Source: Cereibacter_A sp052244495 (GTDB lineage Bacteria > Pseudomonadota > Alphaproteobacteria > Rhodobacterales > Rhodobacteraceae). Taken from it: a stretch of 64,000 nt of DNA. Each line of letters starts with the position of its first letter. The stretch's first letter is position 1. A model generated the notes under the pieces. That model ran no database searches and had not been told where the DNA came from. It saw only the letters and a list, made by a program, of their open reading frames with translations. Below, piece by piece: positions 27,917 to 37,611 of the stretch. The position numbers and the translations under genes are program-made. Location of the stretch: NCBI GenBank assembly GCA_052244495.1, contig JBQPXH010000006.1; one strand, given 5' to 3'.

Positions 27917-28255
27917 ATGCTGATCTTCAAGATTTTCCGCCGCACCGAATGGGATGACTTCCGCCACGCCGGCGCGACCGCCGGAGCGCCCGTCGATCTT
28001 GCAGACGGCTACATCCATCTGTCGACGGCAGCGCAGATCGCCGAAACGGCGGAAAGGCATTTCGGCAGCGAGAGCGACCTCGTGCTCGTCGCCGTGGACC
28101 CCGATCGCGCGGGACCGGCCCTGAAGTGGGAGCCGTCGCGCGGCGGCCAGCTCTTCCCGCATCTCTACCGCAGAATGACCCTCGACGACGTGGTGTGGGA
28201 CAAGTCGCTCCCGCTGGGCGCCACCGGCCACATCTTCCCCGAGGGCCTCTGGTGA
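27917..28255 (+). CDS. DUF952 family protein
   Basis: A 112-residue cytoplasmic protein with the DUF952 pattern: IFKIFRRTEWDDF, DGYIHLSTAAQIAETAERHF, LVLVAVD and FPHLYRRMTLDDVVWDKSLPLG. The function of DUF952 is unknown; some structures show a fold related to ADP-ribosyl-processing enzymes. GAGG precedes the ATG at 27917. The TGA overlaps the GTG of pyrD (GTGA), so it is translationally coupled to pyrimidine synthesis, a gene pairing I recall as common in alphaproteobacteria. Confidence 0.82.
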   Translation: MLIFKIFRRTEWDDFRHAGATAGAPVDLADGYIHLSTAAQIAETAERHFGSESDLVLVAVDPDRAGPALKWEPSRGGQLFPHLYRRMTLDDVVWDKSLPLGATGHIFPEGLW

Positions 28256-29319
28256 ACATCCTGGAACGCGCGGCTCTGACAGCCCTTCACCGGATGGATC
28301 CGGAGAAGGCGCACTCCCTGTCTCTTTCGGCACTTCGATCGGGTCTGGTGCCCCTTCCGGGGCCGGTCAGCACCTCGCGTCTGGCGACGGTCGTGGCCGG
28401 TCTGCCGCTGCCGAACCCGATCGGGCTGGCGGCGGGATACGACAAGAACGCGGTCGCGCTGCCGGCCCTGATGCGGGCAGGCTTCGGCTTCATTGAAGTC
28501 GGCGCGGCGACCCCGCGGCCCCAGCCCGGCAACCCGCAGCCGAGGCTGTTCCGGCTGACCGAGGACCGGGCCGCCATCAATCGGTTCGGCTTCAACAACG
28601 ACGGCGCGGCGACGATCTGCGCCCGCCTGGCGATGCGTCCCCGTGGGCCGGTGCCTGTCGGTCTCAACCTCGGGGCCAACAAGGACAGCAGCGACCGAGC
28701 CGCCGATTTCGGCGCTGTGCTGGCCGCCTGCGGACCTCATGCGGATTTCGCGACGGTGAACGTGTCATCGCCGAATACCGAGAGGTTGCGGGACCTGCAG
28801 GGCGGTCAGGCGCTGGCTGCACTGCTGGAGGGCGTAATGCAGGTGCAGGCGACGCTGGGCAGGCCCGTGCCGGTCTTCCTCAAGATCGCGCCGGACCTGT
28901 CGGACACCGATCTGGGCGATATTGCCGAAGTGGCTCTGGCCTCGGGGATCGCGGGCATCGTGGCTACGAACACAACCCTTTCGCGCGAGGGGCTGCGCAG
29001 CATCCACGCCCACGAAACCGGTGGCCTGTCCGGTGCACCGCTCTTCGAGCGCTCGACCCGTGTGCTGGCCCGCCTTTCGCAGCTTACCGAGGGACGCCTG
29101 CCGCTGATCGGCGTCGGCGGGATCTCGAGCGCCGAGCAGGCTTATGCCAAGATCCGCGCCGGCGCCTCGGCGGTGCAGCTCTACACTGCGATGGTCTATC
29201 AGGGCATCGGGCTTGCCGCCCGGATCGCCAGAGGGCTCGACGACCTCCTCGCGCGCGACGGATTCGCCAATGTGGCCGAGGCTATCGGATCGGGCCGCGC
29301 CGAGTGGCTGCCGAGGTAG
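28252..29319 (+). CDS. pyrD: Dihydroorotate dehydrogenase (quinone), class 2
   Basis: A 355-residue membrane-associated flavoenzyme that oxidises dihydroorotate to orotate with quinone as acceptor. The N-terminal helix pair (DPEKAHSLSLSALRSG) marks the class 2 quinone type. FMN and substrate motifs are present: GLAAGYDKNAVALPAL, FGFIEVGAATPRPQPGNPQPRLFR, NRFGFNN, TVNVSSPNTERLR with the catalytic Ser, IVATNTTLSREGL and GVGGISSAEQAY. The start is a GTG at 28252 that overlaps the DUF952 stop; its position gives the normal N-terminus. An imperfect AGCGGAT/ATCCGCT hairpin lies just after the stop. Confidence 0.95.
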   Translation: MNILERAALTALHRMDPEKAHSLSLSALRSGLVPLPGPVSTSRLATVVAGLPLPNPIGLAAGYDKNAVALPALMRAGFGFIEVGAATPRPQPGNPQPRLFRLTEDRAAINRFGFNNDGAATICARLAMRPRGPVPVGLNLGANKDSSDRAADFGAVLAACGPHADFATVNVSSPNTERLRDLQGGQALAALLEGVMQVQATLGRPVPVFLKIAPDLSDTDLGDIAEVALASGIAGIVATNTTLSREGLRSIHAHETGGLSGAPLFERSTRVLARLSQLTEGRLPLIGVGGISSAEQAYAKIRAGASAVQLYTAMVYQGIGLAARIARGLDDLLARDGFANVAEAIGSGRAEWLPR

Positions 29320-29446
29320 CGGATCTGTCTCCGAAAAAAGCATTCATCCGCTCTGCGCCTACACGATTCCAGCAGATCCCTGCAGGAGCCGGGTTGAGCA
29401 TCGAAAGAGCACACGAGCTCCGCCGGGTGGCACTCGATCGACGTTT

Positions 29447-29683
29447 TCAGAAGGCCTTGAAGGTCATCGTCGTCAGCGTCCGCTGGATGCCGGGAATATC
29501 GAAAAGATTTTCCGAGAGGAACCGGCCGGTGTCCTGATCCGCCGGAACATAGACTTTGGCGATCAGGTCGAAGTCGCCCGATGTCGAGTAGAGTTCCGAG
29601 ACCACCTCGCGGTCGTAGATCGTGTCTGCCACCTCGTAGGTCTTTCCGGGCACGCAGCGAAACTGGACGAAGACGCAACGCAT
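29447..29683 (-). CDS. Stand-alone Lrp/AsnC effector (RAM) domain protein
   Basis: A 78-residue protein made only of the Lrp/AsnC ligand-binding domain: CVFVQFRCVPGKTYEVADTI, VVSELYSTSGDFDLIAKVY and NLFDIPGIQRTLTTMTFKAF. There is no DNA-binding helix-turn-helix. An AAGGGAG ribosome site precedes the ATG at 29681-29683. Such stand-alone RAM proteins form dimers or higher oligomers that bind amino acids and may modulate full-length Lrp proteins. It is a single gene between pyrD and the RecD-like helicase gene. Confidence 0.87.
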   Translation of the reverse strand: MRCVFVQFRCVPGKTYEVADTIYDREVVSELYSTSGDFDLIAKVYVPADQDTGRFLSENLFDIPGIQRTLTTMTFKAF

Positions 29684-29803
29684 GTGCTTGCTCCCTTGCA
29701 CTTTTTCCGGACTGTAGCCGCGCGGAAGGACAAAGTCACGCTCAGGCGAGGCCGGATCCGCGGTGCGGCCTGTCGCAACACCGGAGGCCGCCGCCATTGC
29801 GCC

Positions 29804-29851
29804 CCGGAGGCATGACGCACCGGCACGAGCCGCGGTGAGTCATGCCTCCGG
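29804..29851. terminator. Long inverted repeat covering the stop codon of the RecD-like gene
   Basis: CCGGAGGCATGAC (29804-29816) and GTCATGCCTCCGG (29839-29851) are a perfect 13-bp inverted repeat, with further CACCG/CGGTG pairing inside. The right arm contains the helicase stop codon (29840-29842) and the three codons before it. No T run follows on either strand. Confidence 0.6.
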
Positions 29852-31357
29852 CCTGAGGTTCAGGCGCGGAGCAGCGCGCGGCAGATCCTCGACCGAGAGC
29901 GGCTTCTGCGGCAGGGCGAGCCGGTTGCGCACGACCCAGATCAGGCGCTTCTCGGCACGGGTGATCGCGACATAGGCCAGCCGCTTCCACAGCGGCACTC
30001 CGGCCTCGTTCCGTCCCGCCTGCGCTGCGGCCCAGAGGTCCGGCGCGAAGACCTGCACGACCTCCCATTGCGAGCCCTGCGCCTTGTGGATCGTGACGGC
30101 CGCGCCGTGCAGGAAAGCCGCGCCCATACGCGCCGCGGAAGGGATGAAAGGCTCTTCCTCGCCCGGCCGCTCGATCTTGATGATCGACGCTGCCGAGACC
30201 TGCGGATCCTCGGCTCCCACGACATGCAGACGTGCAAAACCCTCGCGGTTGCCGGCGCCCAGATAGATCACCTGTGCGCCCTTGATCAACCCGCGCGCCT
30301 CGAGGTCGATGCGCTTCTTGCGGTGTTTCAGAGGCAGCTCGATGCCGTCGCAGATCAGTGGCTCGCCCGGAAGAAGCTCGGTCTCGGGTGCGCCCTGGGC
30401 GGCCCGGAAGGCGGTGATGAGCCGGATCCGCGTCTGGTTGCGCCAGACCAGGACCGGCGACCGGGCCATGAGATCGGCATCCACCCGTTGCGCCACCTGC
30501 ACCCGCTCGTCCTGACGGGCCGCGCGCTCGACCAGATCCTCGAAGGCCTCGAAAGTCAGGTCCGGGTCAGCGAGCGCATGGGCGAGATCGAGGATCGGAT
30601 TGTCCTCGGCCTGCCGGTGGATGCGGCTCAGCATCAGCTTCCGGGCATCGCCGAGCGTGTCGAAGACCATCTTGCCGGACTGCCCCACGGGGGCCAGCTG
30701 GGCCGGATCCCCGAAGAGCACAAGCGTCGGGAAGATCTCGCGCAGGTCGTCGAACTGCCGTTCGTCCAGCATCGAGGCCTCGTCCACGAAGCCCACGTCG
30801 AGCGGTTCGTCCCGCCTTTTCCAACCCTTGATGAAGTCAGAGCCGCGGAGTCCCGCCGCGGCCAGCGCACCAGGGATCGAGGCCACCTGCTCGTAGAAGG
30901 CCTTCGCCCGGTCGAGCGCCAGTTCGGACAGGCCCTCCACCTCGGGTCGCTTGCCGTTTCCGGCCAGCCATTCGGCAATCCGCTCATACTGCGGATCGTA
31001 GACCGGCGAATAGAGGATGCGGTGGATCGTGGTGGCCGGTACGCCGCGCAGGCGAAGCACGCTTGCGGCCTTGTTCGTCGGCGCGAGAACGGCAAGCGTC
31101 CGCCGTTCCTTGCGCTTCCGGCCTTCCCAATCGCCCGACACCACCTCGAGCCCCGCCTCGACCAGAGCCTTCGTCAGCGAGGCGAGCAGCATGGTCTTGC
31201 CGGACCCCGCCTTCCCCACCACTGCAAGCACCGAGGACTTGCCTTCCACCGGAACCGAAAGCGCATTGTTGGCGAGGTCGACTCCCATCCCGCGCAGCTG
31301 GTCCGCCACTCGGTCGTAGGCTTCCGCCTGATCGTCGGAGAAGGAGAGGGCCTGCAT
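29840..31357 (-). CDS. RecD-like SF1B ATP-dependent DNA helicase
   Basis: A 505-residue helicase. Walker A is GKAGSGKT at 48-55, motif II is VDEASMLDE, motif III GDPAQLAPVGQSG, and the C-terminal UvrD_C_2-type block has GAAVTIHKAQGSQWEVVQVF and AYVAITRAEKRLIWVV. It lacks the long N-terminal domain of RecD2, so it is a compact RecD-related helicase seen widely in alphaproteobacteria. Its role in DNA repair or recombination is inferred from family only. ATG at 31355-31357 is chosen because homologues begin just before FSDDQ; a GTG at 31396 would add 13 residues. The 57-residue protein gene lies just upstream on the same strand. Confidence 0.87.
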   Translation of the reverse strand: MQALSFSDDQAEAYDRVADQLRGMGVDLANNALSVPVEGKSSVLAVVGKAGSGKTMLLASLTKALVEAGLEVVSGDWEGRKRKERRTLAVLAPTNKAASVLRLRGVPATTIHRILYSPVYDPQYERIAEWLAGNGKRPEVEGLSELALDRAKAFYEQVASIPGALAAAGLRGSDFIKGWKRRDEPLDVGFVDEASMLDERQFDDLREIFPTLVLFGDPAQLAPVGQSGKMVFDTLGDARKLMLSRIHRQAEDNPILDLAHALADPDLTFEAFEDLVERAARQDERVQVAQRVDADLMARSPVLVWRNQTRIRLITAFRAAQGAPETELLPGEPLICDGIELPLKHRKKRIDLEARGLIKGAQVIYLGAGNREGFARLHVVGAEDPQVSAASIIKIERPGEEEPFIPSAARMGAAFLHGAAVTIHKAQGSQWEVVQVFAPDLWAAAQAGRNEAGVPLWKRLAYVAITRAEKRLIWVVRNRLALPQKPLSVEDLPRAAPRLNLRPEA

Positions 31358-31402
31358 GGCGCGACCATAGCCGCAGCCTCGGGCCAAGGCCAGCACCGAG
31401 GC

Positions 31403-31576
31403 TCAGTTCGGCCGCGACGGCGGTTCGTCCTTCTCGGGTCCGGATGGCTGCCCACCAATCTCGGCGCGGGCCAGCCGGATCGTCTCGTCCAGCGCGGCCG
31501 CAAGCGAGACGAGCGCGTTCCTTTCTGCGTAGGTGCGCAGGTCGGTCAGCACGTCCAGTATCCAGTCGTGTTTCAT
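31403..31576 (-). CDS. Small conserved hypothetical protein upstream of the helicase
   Basis: A 57-residue protein beginning MKHDWILDVLTDLRTYAER, then a second helix SLAAALDETIRLARAEIG and a hydrophilic tail. I recall similar short proteins in Rhodobacterales with the same MKHDWILDVL start, which decides this start over a TTG 26 codons upstream; no strong ribosome site is seen. It is on the same strand as the RecD-like gene, 45 nt upstream of it, and could be co-transcribed. No function is known; two amphipathic helices suggest a helical hairpin. Confidence 0.65.
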   Translation of the reverse strand: MKHDWILDVLTDLRTYAERNALVSLAAALDETIRLARAEIGGQPSGPEKDEPPSRPN

Positions 31577-31675
31577 TGCGGCATCGGCGCCGGAATCGCC
31601 CTTCGGACCATGTCGTTCCACCGCAAGGCGAGCGCGCAAGGCGCGTGCTGTCAACCGCGCTTTTCCTAGAAGGCG

Positions 31676-31711
31676 ACGAAAAAGCCGCCGCAGGCTTGTT
31701 GCTGCGGCGGC
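31676..31711 (-). terminator. Strong terminator after ccr
   Basis: On the minus strand GCCGCCGCAG and CTGCGGCGGC make a perfect 10-bp stem with an 8-nt loop, followed by TTTTTC. It lies about 25 nt after the ccr stop. Confidence 0.9.
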
Positions 31712-31735
31712 GGGACACAGTCAGATCTGCTGGCG

Positions 31736-33028
<1,293 letters not shown>

Positions 33029-33474
33029 GCTTGCCTCCTGTAGGGCCGAAAGGGGCGCCGCATCGCAGAATCGGCGGCGTTAAGGGGATCAGATACGGTC
33101 GACAGAGCAAGAATGCAATAGCTGTAGGCCGTATTTTGTAATATTATGTCCGCCGCGACGCAGCGTAATGGCTGCTCGAAGATCCTGATCTCGCAGGATT
33201 TCGACAGACCGCTCCTTCTTTCGTCTGATGCGACCGAGATGATGTGCAAGTATAGCAGGTGTTGCCGGAATTTCACTGTAGGCGTTGGACGGCATCCCGT
33301 CGACTTGACCCCGGAGGTGGGACCATGCGGACCGCATGGCATCCTCTGGAGACGGCGCGTGAAGCTGGGAAATCGGGAACCGCGCCGCGTTGCGGCGAAT
33401 TGACAGGGACATTATCTTTCGCGTATCCACATCCAACCGCAACTTCCTTGCCCGCCTCGTGGAGGTTTCTCGCC
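33029..33474. other. 446-nt divergent ccr-ecm control region
   Basis: No credible gene lies here; open frames on both strands have poor starts and no family resemblance. It is AT-richer around 33109-33160. CGCCGC-GTT-GCGGCG (33383-33397) is an inverted repeat directly before a TTGACA. Both pathway genes must be controlled from this spacer. Confidence 0.6.
33400..33429 (+). promoter_or_regulatory. Candidate ecm promoter
   Basis: TTGACA (33400-33405) and TATCCA (33424-33429) with an 18-nt spacer, 46 nt before the ecm ATG. An inverted repeat (CGCCGC/GCGGCG) lies two bases upstream of the -35 element and could bind a regulator. Confidence 0.4.
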
Positions 33475-35433
33475 ATGACCCAGAAGGATAGCCCCTGGCT
33501 GTTCCGCACCTACGCTGGACATTCGACGGCGAAGGCCTCGAACGCGCTCTATCGGACCAATCTCGCCAAAGGGCAGACGGGCCTGTCGGTCGCTTTCGAC
33601 CTGCCGACGCAGACCGGCTACGACAGCGACCATGAGCTGGCCAGCGGAGAGGTCGGAAAGGTGGGCGTGCCGATCTGCCACCTCGGCGACATGCGCATGC
33701 TGTTCGACCAGATCCCGCTCGAGCAGATGAACACCTCGATGACGATCAACGCGACGGCACCCTGGCTGCTCGCGCTCTATATCGCGGTGGCCGAGGAGCA
33801 GGGCGCCGATGTGTCGAAGCTGCAGGGCACGGTGCAGAACGACCTGATGAAGGAATACCTCAGCCGCGGCACCTACATCTGCCCGCCGAAGCCGAGCCTC
33901 CGGATGATCACCGATGTCGCGGCCTACACGCGGGTCCACCTGCCGAAGTGGAACCCGATGAACGTCTGCTCCTATCACCTGCAGGAGGCGGGCGCGACGC
34001 CCGAGCAGGAGCTGGCCTTTGCGCTGGCCACCGGCATTGCCGTTCTCGACGACCTGCGGACCAAGGTGCCGGCCGAGCATTTTCCTGCGATGGTGGGCCG
34101 GATCTCGTTCTTCGTGAACGCCGGCATCCGCTTCGTGACCGAGATGTGCAAGATGCGCGCCTTCGTCGATCTCTGGGACGAGATCTGCCGTGACCGCTAC
34201 GGCATCGAGGAAGAGAAATACCGCCGCTTCCGCTACGGGGTGCAGGTGAACTCGCTGGGCCTGACCGAGCAGCAGCCCGAAAACAACGTCTACCGCATCC
34301 TGATCGAGATGCTGGCCGTGACGCTCTCGAAGAAGGCCCGCGCGCGCGCAGTGCAGTTGCCGGCCTGGAACGAGGCGCTGGGGCTGCCCCGGCCCTGGGA
34401 TCAGCAGTGGTCGCTCCGGATGCAGCAGATCCTGGCCTACGAGTCGGACCTGCTGGAATACGAGGATCTCTTCGACGGCAACCCTGCCGTGGACCGCAAG
34501 GTCGAGGCGCTGAAGGCCGGGGCCCGGGAAGAGCTTGCCCATATCGACGCGATGGGCGGGGCGATCGAGGCCATCGACTACATGAAGGCTCGCCTCGTGG
34601 AGTCGAACGCCGAGCGCATCGGCCGCGTCGAATCGGGCGAGACCGTGGTCGTCGGCGTGAACCGCTGGACCAGCGGGGCGCCCTCGCCGCTCACGACCGG
34701 GGAGGGCGCGATCATGGTCGCCGACGCGCAGGCCGAGCGCGATCAGGTCGAGCGGCTCGTGGCCTGGCGCGCGGCGCGCGACGAGGGCAAGGTCCAGGAG
34801 GCCCTCTCCGAACTGCGCCGCGCCGCCACGTCGGGCGAGAACGTCATGCCCGCCTCGATTTCCGCCGCCAAGGCCGGCGCCACCACGGGCGAATGGGCGG
34901 CCGAACTCCGCCGGGCCTTCGGCGAGTTCCGCGGCCCCACGGGTGTCTCCCGCGCACCCTCGAACCTGACGGATGGGCTCGACCCGATCCGCGAGGCGGT
35001 GCAGGCGGTCTCGGCCCGCCTCGGGAGGCCGCTCAAGTTCGTCGTCGGCAAGCCGGGCCTCGACGGCCACTCGAACGGCGCCGAGCAGATCGCGGCACGC
35101 GCCCGCGACTGCGGCATGGACATCACCTACGACGGCATACGGCTCACGCCGTCGGAGATCGTGGCCAAGGCCGTCGAGGATCAGGCCCATGTCATCGGCC
35201 TCTCGATCCTCTCGGGCTCGCACATGCCGCTGGTGACCGAGGTTCTGGCCGAGATGCGGCGCCGTGCGCTTGACGTGCCGCTGGTCGTCGGCGGCATCAT
35301 CCCCGAGGAGGACGCCGAGCAACTTCGCGCGATGGGCGTCGCGGCCGTCTACACGCCCAAGGATTTCGAACTGAACCGGATCATGATGGACATCGTGGGT
35401 CTGGTGGACCGGACCGCGCTCGCCGCGGAATAG
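33475..35433 (+). CDS. ecm: Ethylmalonyl-CoA mutase (B12-dependent)
   Basis: A 652-residue coenzyme-B12 mutase that converts (2R)-ethylmalonyl-CoA to methylsuccinyl-CoA. The N-terminal substrate barrel has WLFRTYAGHSTAKASNALYR, GLSVAFDLPTQTGYDSDH and QNDLMKEYLSRGTYICPPKPS. The C-terminal cobalamin-binding domain has the DxHxxG motif in GLDGHSNGAEQIA (about residues 529-541) and LSILSGSH and GGIIPEED loops. Length and the fused large subunit fit the Ecm/MeaA clade rather than methylmalonyl-CoA mutase. The ATG at 33475 follows GGAGG by nine bases; the open frame continues far upstream without homology. It is divergent from ccr. Confidence 0.95.
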   Translation: MTQKDSPWLFRTYAGHSTAKASNALYRTNLAKGQTGLSVAFDLPTQTGYDSDHELASGEVGKVGVPICHLGDMRMLFDQIPLEQMNTSMTINATAPWLLALYIAVAEEQGADVSKLQGTVQNDLMKEYLSRGTYICPPKPSLRMITDVAAYTRVHLPKWNPMNVCSYHLQEAGATPEQELAFALATGIAVLDDLRTKVPAEHFPAMVGRISFFVNAGIRFVTEMCKMRAFVDLWDEICRDRYGIEEEKYRRFRYGVQVNSLGLTEQQPENNVYRILIEMLAVTLSKKARARAVQLPAWNEALGLPRPWDQQWSLRMQQILAYESDLLEYEDLFDGNPAVDRKVEALKAGAREELAHIDAMGGAIEAIDYMKARLVESNAERIGRVESGETVVVGVNRWTSGAPSPLTTGEGAIMVADAQAERDQVERLVAWRAARDEGKVQEALSELRRAATSGENVMPASISAAKAGATTGEWAAELRRAFGEFRGPTGVSRAPSNLTDGLDPIREAVQAVSARLGRPLKFVVGKPGLDGHSNGAEQIAARARDCGMDITYDGIRLTPSEIVAKAVEDQAHVIGLSILSGSHMPLVTEVLAEMRRRALDVPLVVGGIIPEEDAEQLRAMGVAAVYTPKDFELNRIMMDIVGLVDRTALAAE

Positions 35434-35520
35434 GATCCCCCGCGTCCCGGCTCTCTTGGCCGATCGGCCGGGACCACCTGAGCGCCGCGCCCGGAGGGCG
35501 CGGAGCGAGGCAAAGGGCGT

Positions 35521-35547
35521 GACGCCCGGCCCATCGGGCCGGGCGTC
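35521..35547. terminator. Bidirectional hairpin between ecm and lpd
   Basis: GACGCCCGGCCC and GGGCCGGGCGTC form a perfect 12-bp stem with the loop ATC, followed by TCCGTTT on the plus strand. It separates the convergent ecm and lpd genes. Confidence 0.8.
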
Positions 35548-35660
35548 TCCGTTTGGTGATCGGCATGGCAGACCGCCGCGGAAAGAATGCTCGCCGTCGC
35601 CGGTGCCGGGGTCAGGCGAGGGACCGGCCGCATAGCCGCCCCCCGGATTGCCACCATCCG

Positions 35661-37049
35661 TCAGGCGTGGATTGCACCGTCGCCGCAGGCCAGTGCCGCC
35701 TCGCGCACCGCCTCGGACCAGGTCGGGTGGGCGTGGCAGGTCATGGCGAGGTCCTGCGCCGAGGCGCCGAATTCCATCGCCACGCAGACCTCGTGGATCA
35801 GGTCTCCCGCCGCCGGGCCGATGATGTGGCAGCCGAGGATACGGTCGGTCTCCTTGTCGGCCAGCAGCTTCACGAAACCTTCGGCCTGAAAGACCGCCTT
35901 GGCGCGGGCATTGCCCATGAAGGGGAACTTGCCGACCTTGTAGGCGCGGCCCTCTTCCTTCAGCGACTCCTCGGTGCGCCCGACGCTCGCCACCTCGGGC
36001 GTGGTGTAGATCACGCCCGGGATCACGCCGTAATTCACATGGCCATGCTTGCCGGCGAGGATCTCGGCCAGCGCCACGCCCTCGTCCTCGGCCTTGTGGG
36101 CGAGCATCATGCCCGGCACGCAGTCGCCGATGGCATAGATCCCCGGCACGCTGGTGCGGAAATGGTCGTCGATCTTCACGACGCCCCGCGGCAGCATCTC
36201 TACGCCCAGAGCCTCGAGCCCGAGTCCTTCGGTGAAGGGCTTGCGGCCCGTCGCCACCAGCACCGTGTCGACGGTGAGGCTCGTCTCCTTGCCGTCCTTC
36301 TTCGCGGCCCAGGTGACGGTTGCCTTTCCGTCGGCCACGGTCGCGCCTTTCACGGCTGCGCCCAGGACGAAGCTCAGCCCCTGCTTGGCGAGGATGCGCT
36401 GGGTGGTCTTGACCACCTCGGCATCCATGCCGGGCAGGATCGCCTCCATATATTCGACGACCGTCACCTTGGTCCCGAGCCGGGCATAGACCGAGCCGAG
36501 CTCGAGCCCGATGACGCCCGCGCCGATCACCACCATGGTCTCGGGGATCTTCCCGAGGCTGAGGGCGCCGGTCGAGGTCACGATCACCGTCTCGTCGGTC
36601 TCGACGCCGGGCAGGCTCGCGGGCTCGGAGCCGGTGGCGATCACGATGGACTTCGCCTCGTGCACCTCCTCGCCCACCTTCACCTTGCCCGGCTCGGGGA
36701 TCGAGCCCCAGCCCTTGAGCCAGGTGATCTTGTTCTTCTTGAAGAGGAACTCGATGCCCTTGGTGTTGCCGTCGACGACCTCCTGCTTGTAGCCCTGCAT
36801 CTTCGACCAGTCGACGGTCGGATGGGCGCCCATCAGGCCCATCTTCTCGAAGTTCTCGTGGACTTCATGCAGGTTGTGTGTCGCGTGCAGCAGCGCCTTC
36901 GACGGGATGCAGCCCACGTTGAGGCAGGTGCCGCCCAGCCTGTCGCGGCCCTCGACCACGGCGGTCTTCAGCCCGAGCTGCGCGCAGCGGATGGCGGAGA
37001 CATAGCCGCCCGGCCCCGCACCGATGATGATGACGTCGAAACTTGCCAT
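35661..37049 (-). CDS. lpd: Dihydrolipoyl dehydrogenase (E3)
   Basis: A 462-residue flavoprotein that reoxidises dihydrolipoyl groups of the 2-oxoglutarate dehydrogenase complex. FAD motif GAGPGGYVSAIRCAQLG, redox-active disulfide GGTCLNVGCIPSKALL, NAD motif VVIGAGVIGLELGSVYARLG, and the C-terminal active-site HAHPTWSEAVREAAL with the His-Glu pair are all present. CGGAGG precedes the ATG. It ends the suc gene run, 115 nt downstream of the MAPEG gene, with an interspersed hairpin repeat between. The position after sucB suggests it is the E3 used by OGDH, though it may serve other complexes. Confidence 0.95.
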   Translation of the reverse strand: MASFDVIIIGAGPGGYVSAIRCAQLGLKTAVVEGRDRLGGTCLNVGCIPSKALLHATHNLHEVHENFEKMGLMGAHPTVDWSKMQGYKQEVVDGNTKGIEFLFKKNKITWLKGWGSIPEPGKVKVGEEVHEAKSIVIATGSEPASLPGVETDETVIVTSTGALSLGKIPETMVVIGAGVIGLELGSVYARLGTKVTVVEYMEAILPGMDAEVVKTTQRILAKQGLSFVLGAAVKGATVADGKATVTWAAKKDGKETSLTVDTVLVATGRKPFTEGLGLEALGVEMLPRGVVKIDDHFRTSVPGIYAIGDCVPGMMLAHKAEDEGVALAEILAGKHGHVNYGVIPGVIYTTPEVASVGRTEESLKEEGRAYKVGKFPFMGNARAKAVFQAEGFVKLLADKETDRILGCHIIGPAAGDLIHEVCVAMEFGASAQDLAMTCHAHPTWSEAVREAALACGDGAIHA

Positions 37050-37096
37050 GATGGCCTCCGGGTTGCGAGGCGCCCTGCGGGTCCGCGGGCGGAGAG

Positions 37097-37139
37097 GCGG
37101 GGGGCTGTCTGCCCCCCGCGCCCCCCGAGGATACTTGGA
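37097..37139. repeat. Interspersed GC-rich hairpin repeat, copy 2 (inverted)
   Basis: The reverse complement reads CCAAGTATCCTCGGGGGG, then the hairpin GGGGGGC-AGACA-GCCCCCC, matching the copy at 4137-4199. It lies between the MAPEG gene and lpd and could reduce read-through into lpd. Confidence 0.7.
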
Positions 37140-37164
37140 CAGAGTGAAGGCGCGCGGGAAACGG

Positions 37165-37560
37165 TCAGAAGAGCGCGGCGACGAGCATCGCCGCGGTTGC
37201 AAAGAAGCCGGCGGCCCAGATCACCGAGCGCCAGGGTCGCCAGCCGAGGACATAGGCCGGAATGTAGAGGATGCGGGCGAGGAGGTAGATCCAGGCCATG
37301 GTTGCGGTGAAGCCGGTGGACTGGCTGCCCAGGGTCACCACCAGGACGGCAATCGTGAAGAGGATCAGTCCCTCGAAGTGATTCGCCAGCGCGCGTTGCA
37401 GCCGGCCCGGGATCGTCGAGAGCGGCTGGTTCGGCGGCTCGTCGCGCGGGCCGGTCGTCCACTTGTAGCCGAGCTCCATGTTGGCCAGGAGCGCGAAGGG
37501 CAGGAAGGTCAGCACCTGCAGGAGACCTGCAAGGCAGAGGGCGGTGAGTTCGGCGGTCAT
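37165..37560 (-). CDS. MAPEG family membrane protein
   Basis: A 131-residue integral membrane protein with four predicted helices (LCLAGLLQVLTFLPFALLA, LANHFEGLILFTIAVLVVTL, MAWIYLLARILYIPAYVLG, VIWAAGFFATAAMLVAALF) and the MAPEG-like motif RLQRALANHFEGL. MAPEG proteins include glutathione-dependent transferases, but bacterial relatives are mostly uncharacterised. It sits between sucB and lpd on the same strand, a placement with no obvious metabolic link to OGDH. GGGGAG precedes the ATG. Confidence 0.87.
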   Translation of the reverse strand: MTAELTALCLAGLLQVLTFLPFALLANMELGYKWTTGPRDEPPNQPLSTIPGRLQRALANHFEGLILFTIAVLVVTLGSQSTGFTATMAWIYLLARILYIPAYVLGWRPWRSVIWAAGFFATAAMLVAALF

Positions 37561-37579
37561 CGTGCTCCCCGGACGCGGA

Positions 37580-37602
37580 GGGCCCCGGAGATGCCGGGGC
37601 CC
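37580..37602. terminator. GC-rich hairpin between sucB and the MAPEG gene
   Basis: GGGCCCCGG and CCGGGGCCC form a perfect 9-bp stem around AGATG. No T run on the minus strand. It probably attenuates transcription or protects the 3' end of the suc mRNA. Confidence 0.5.
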
Positions 37603-37611
37603 GGGCTTGGA

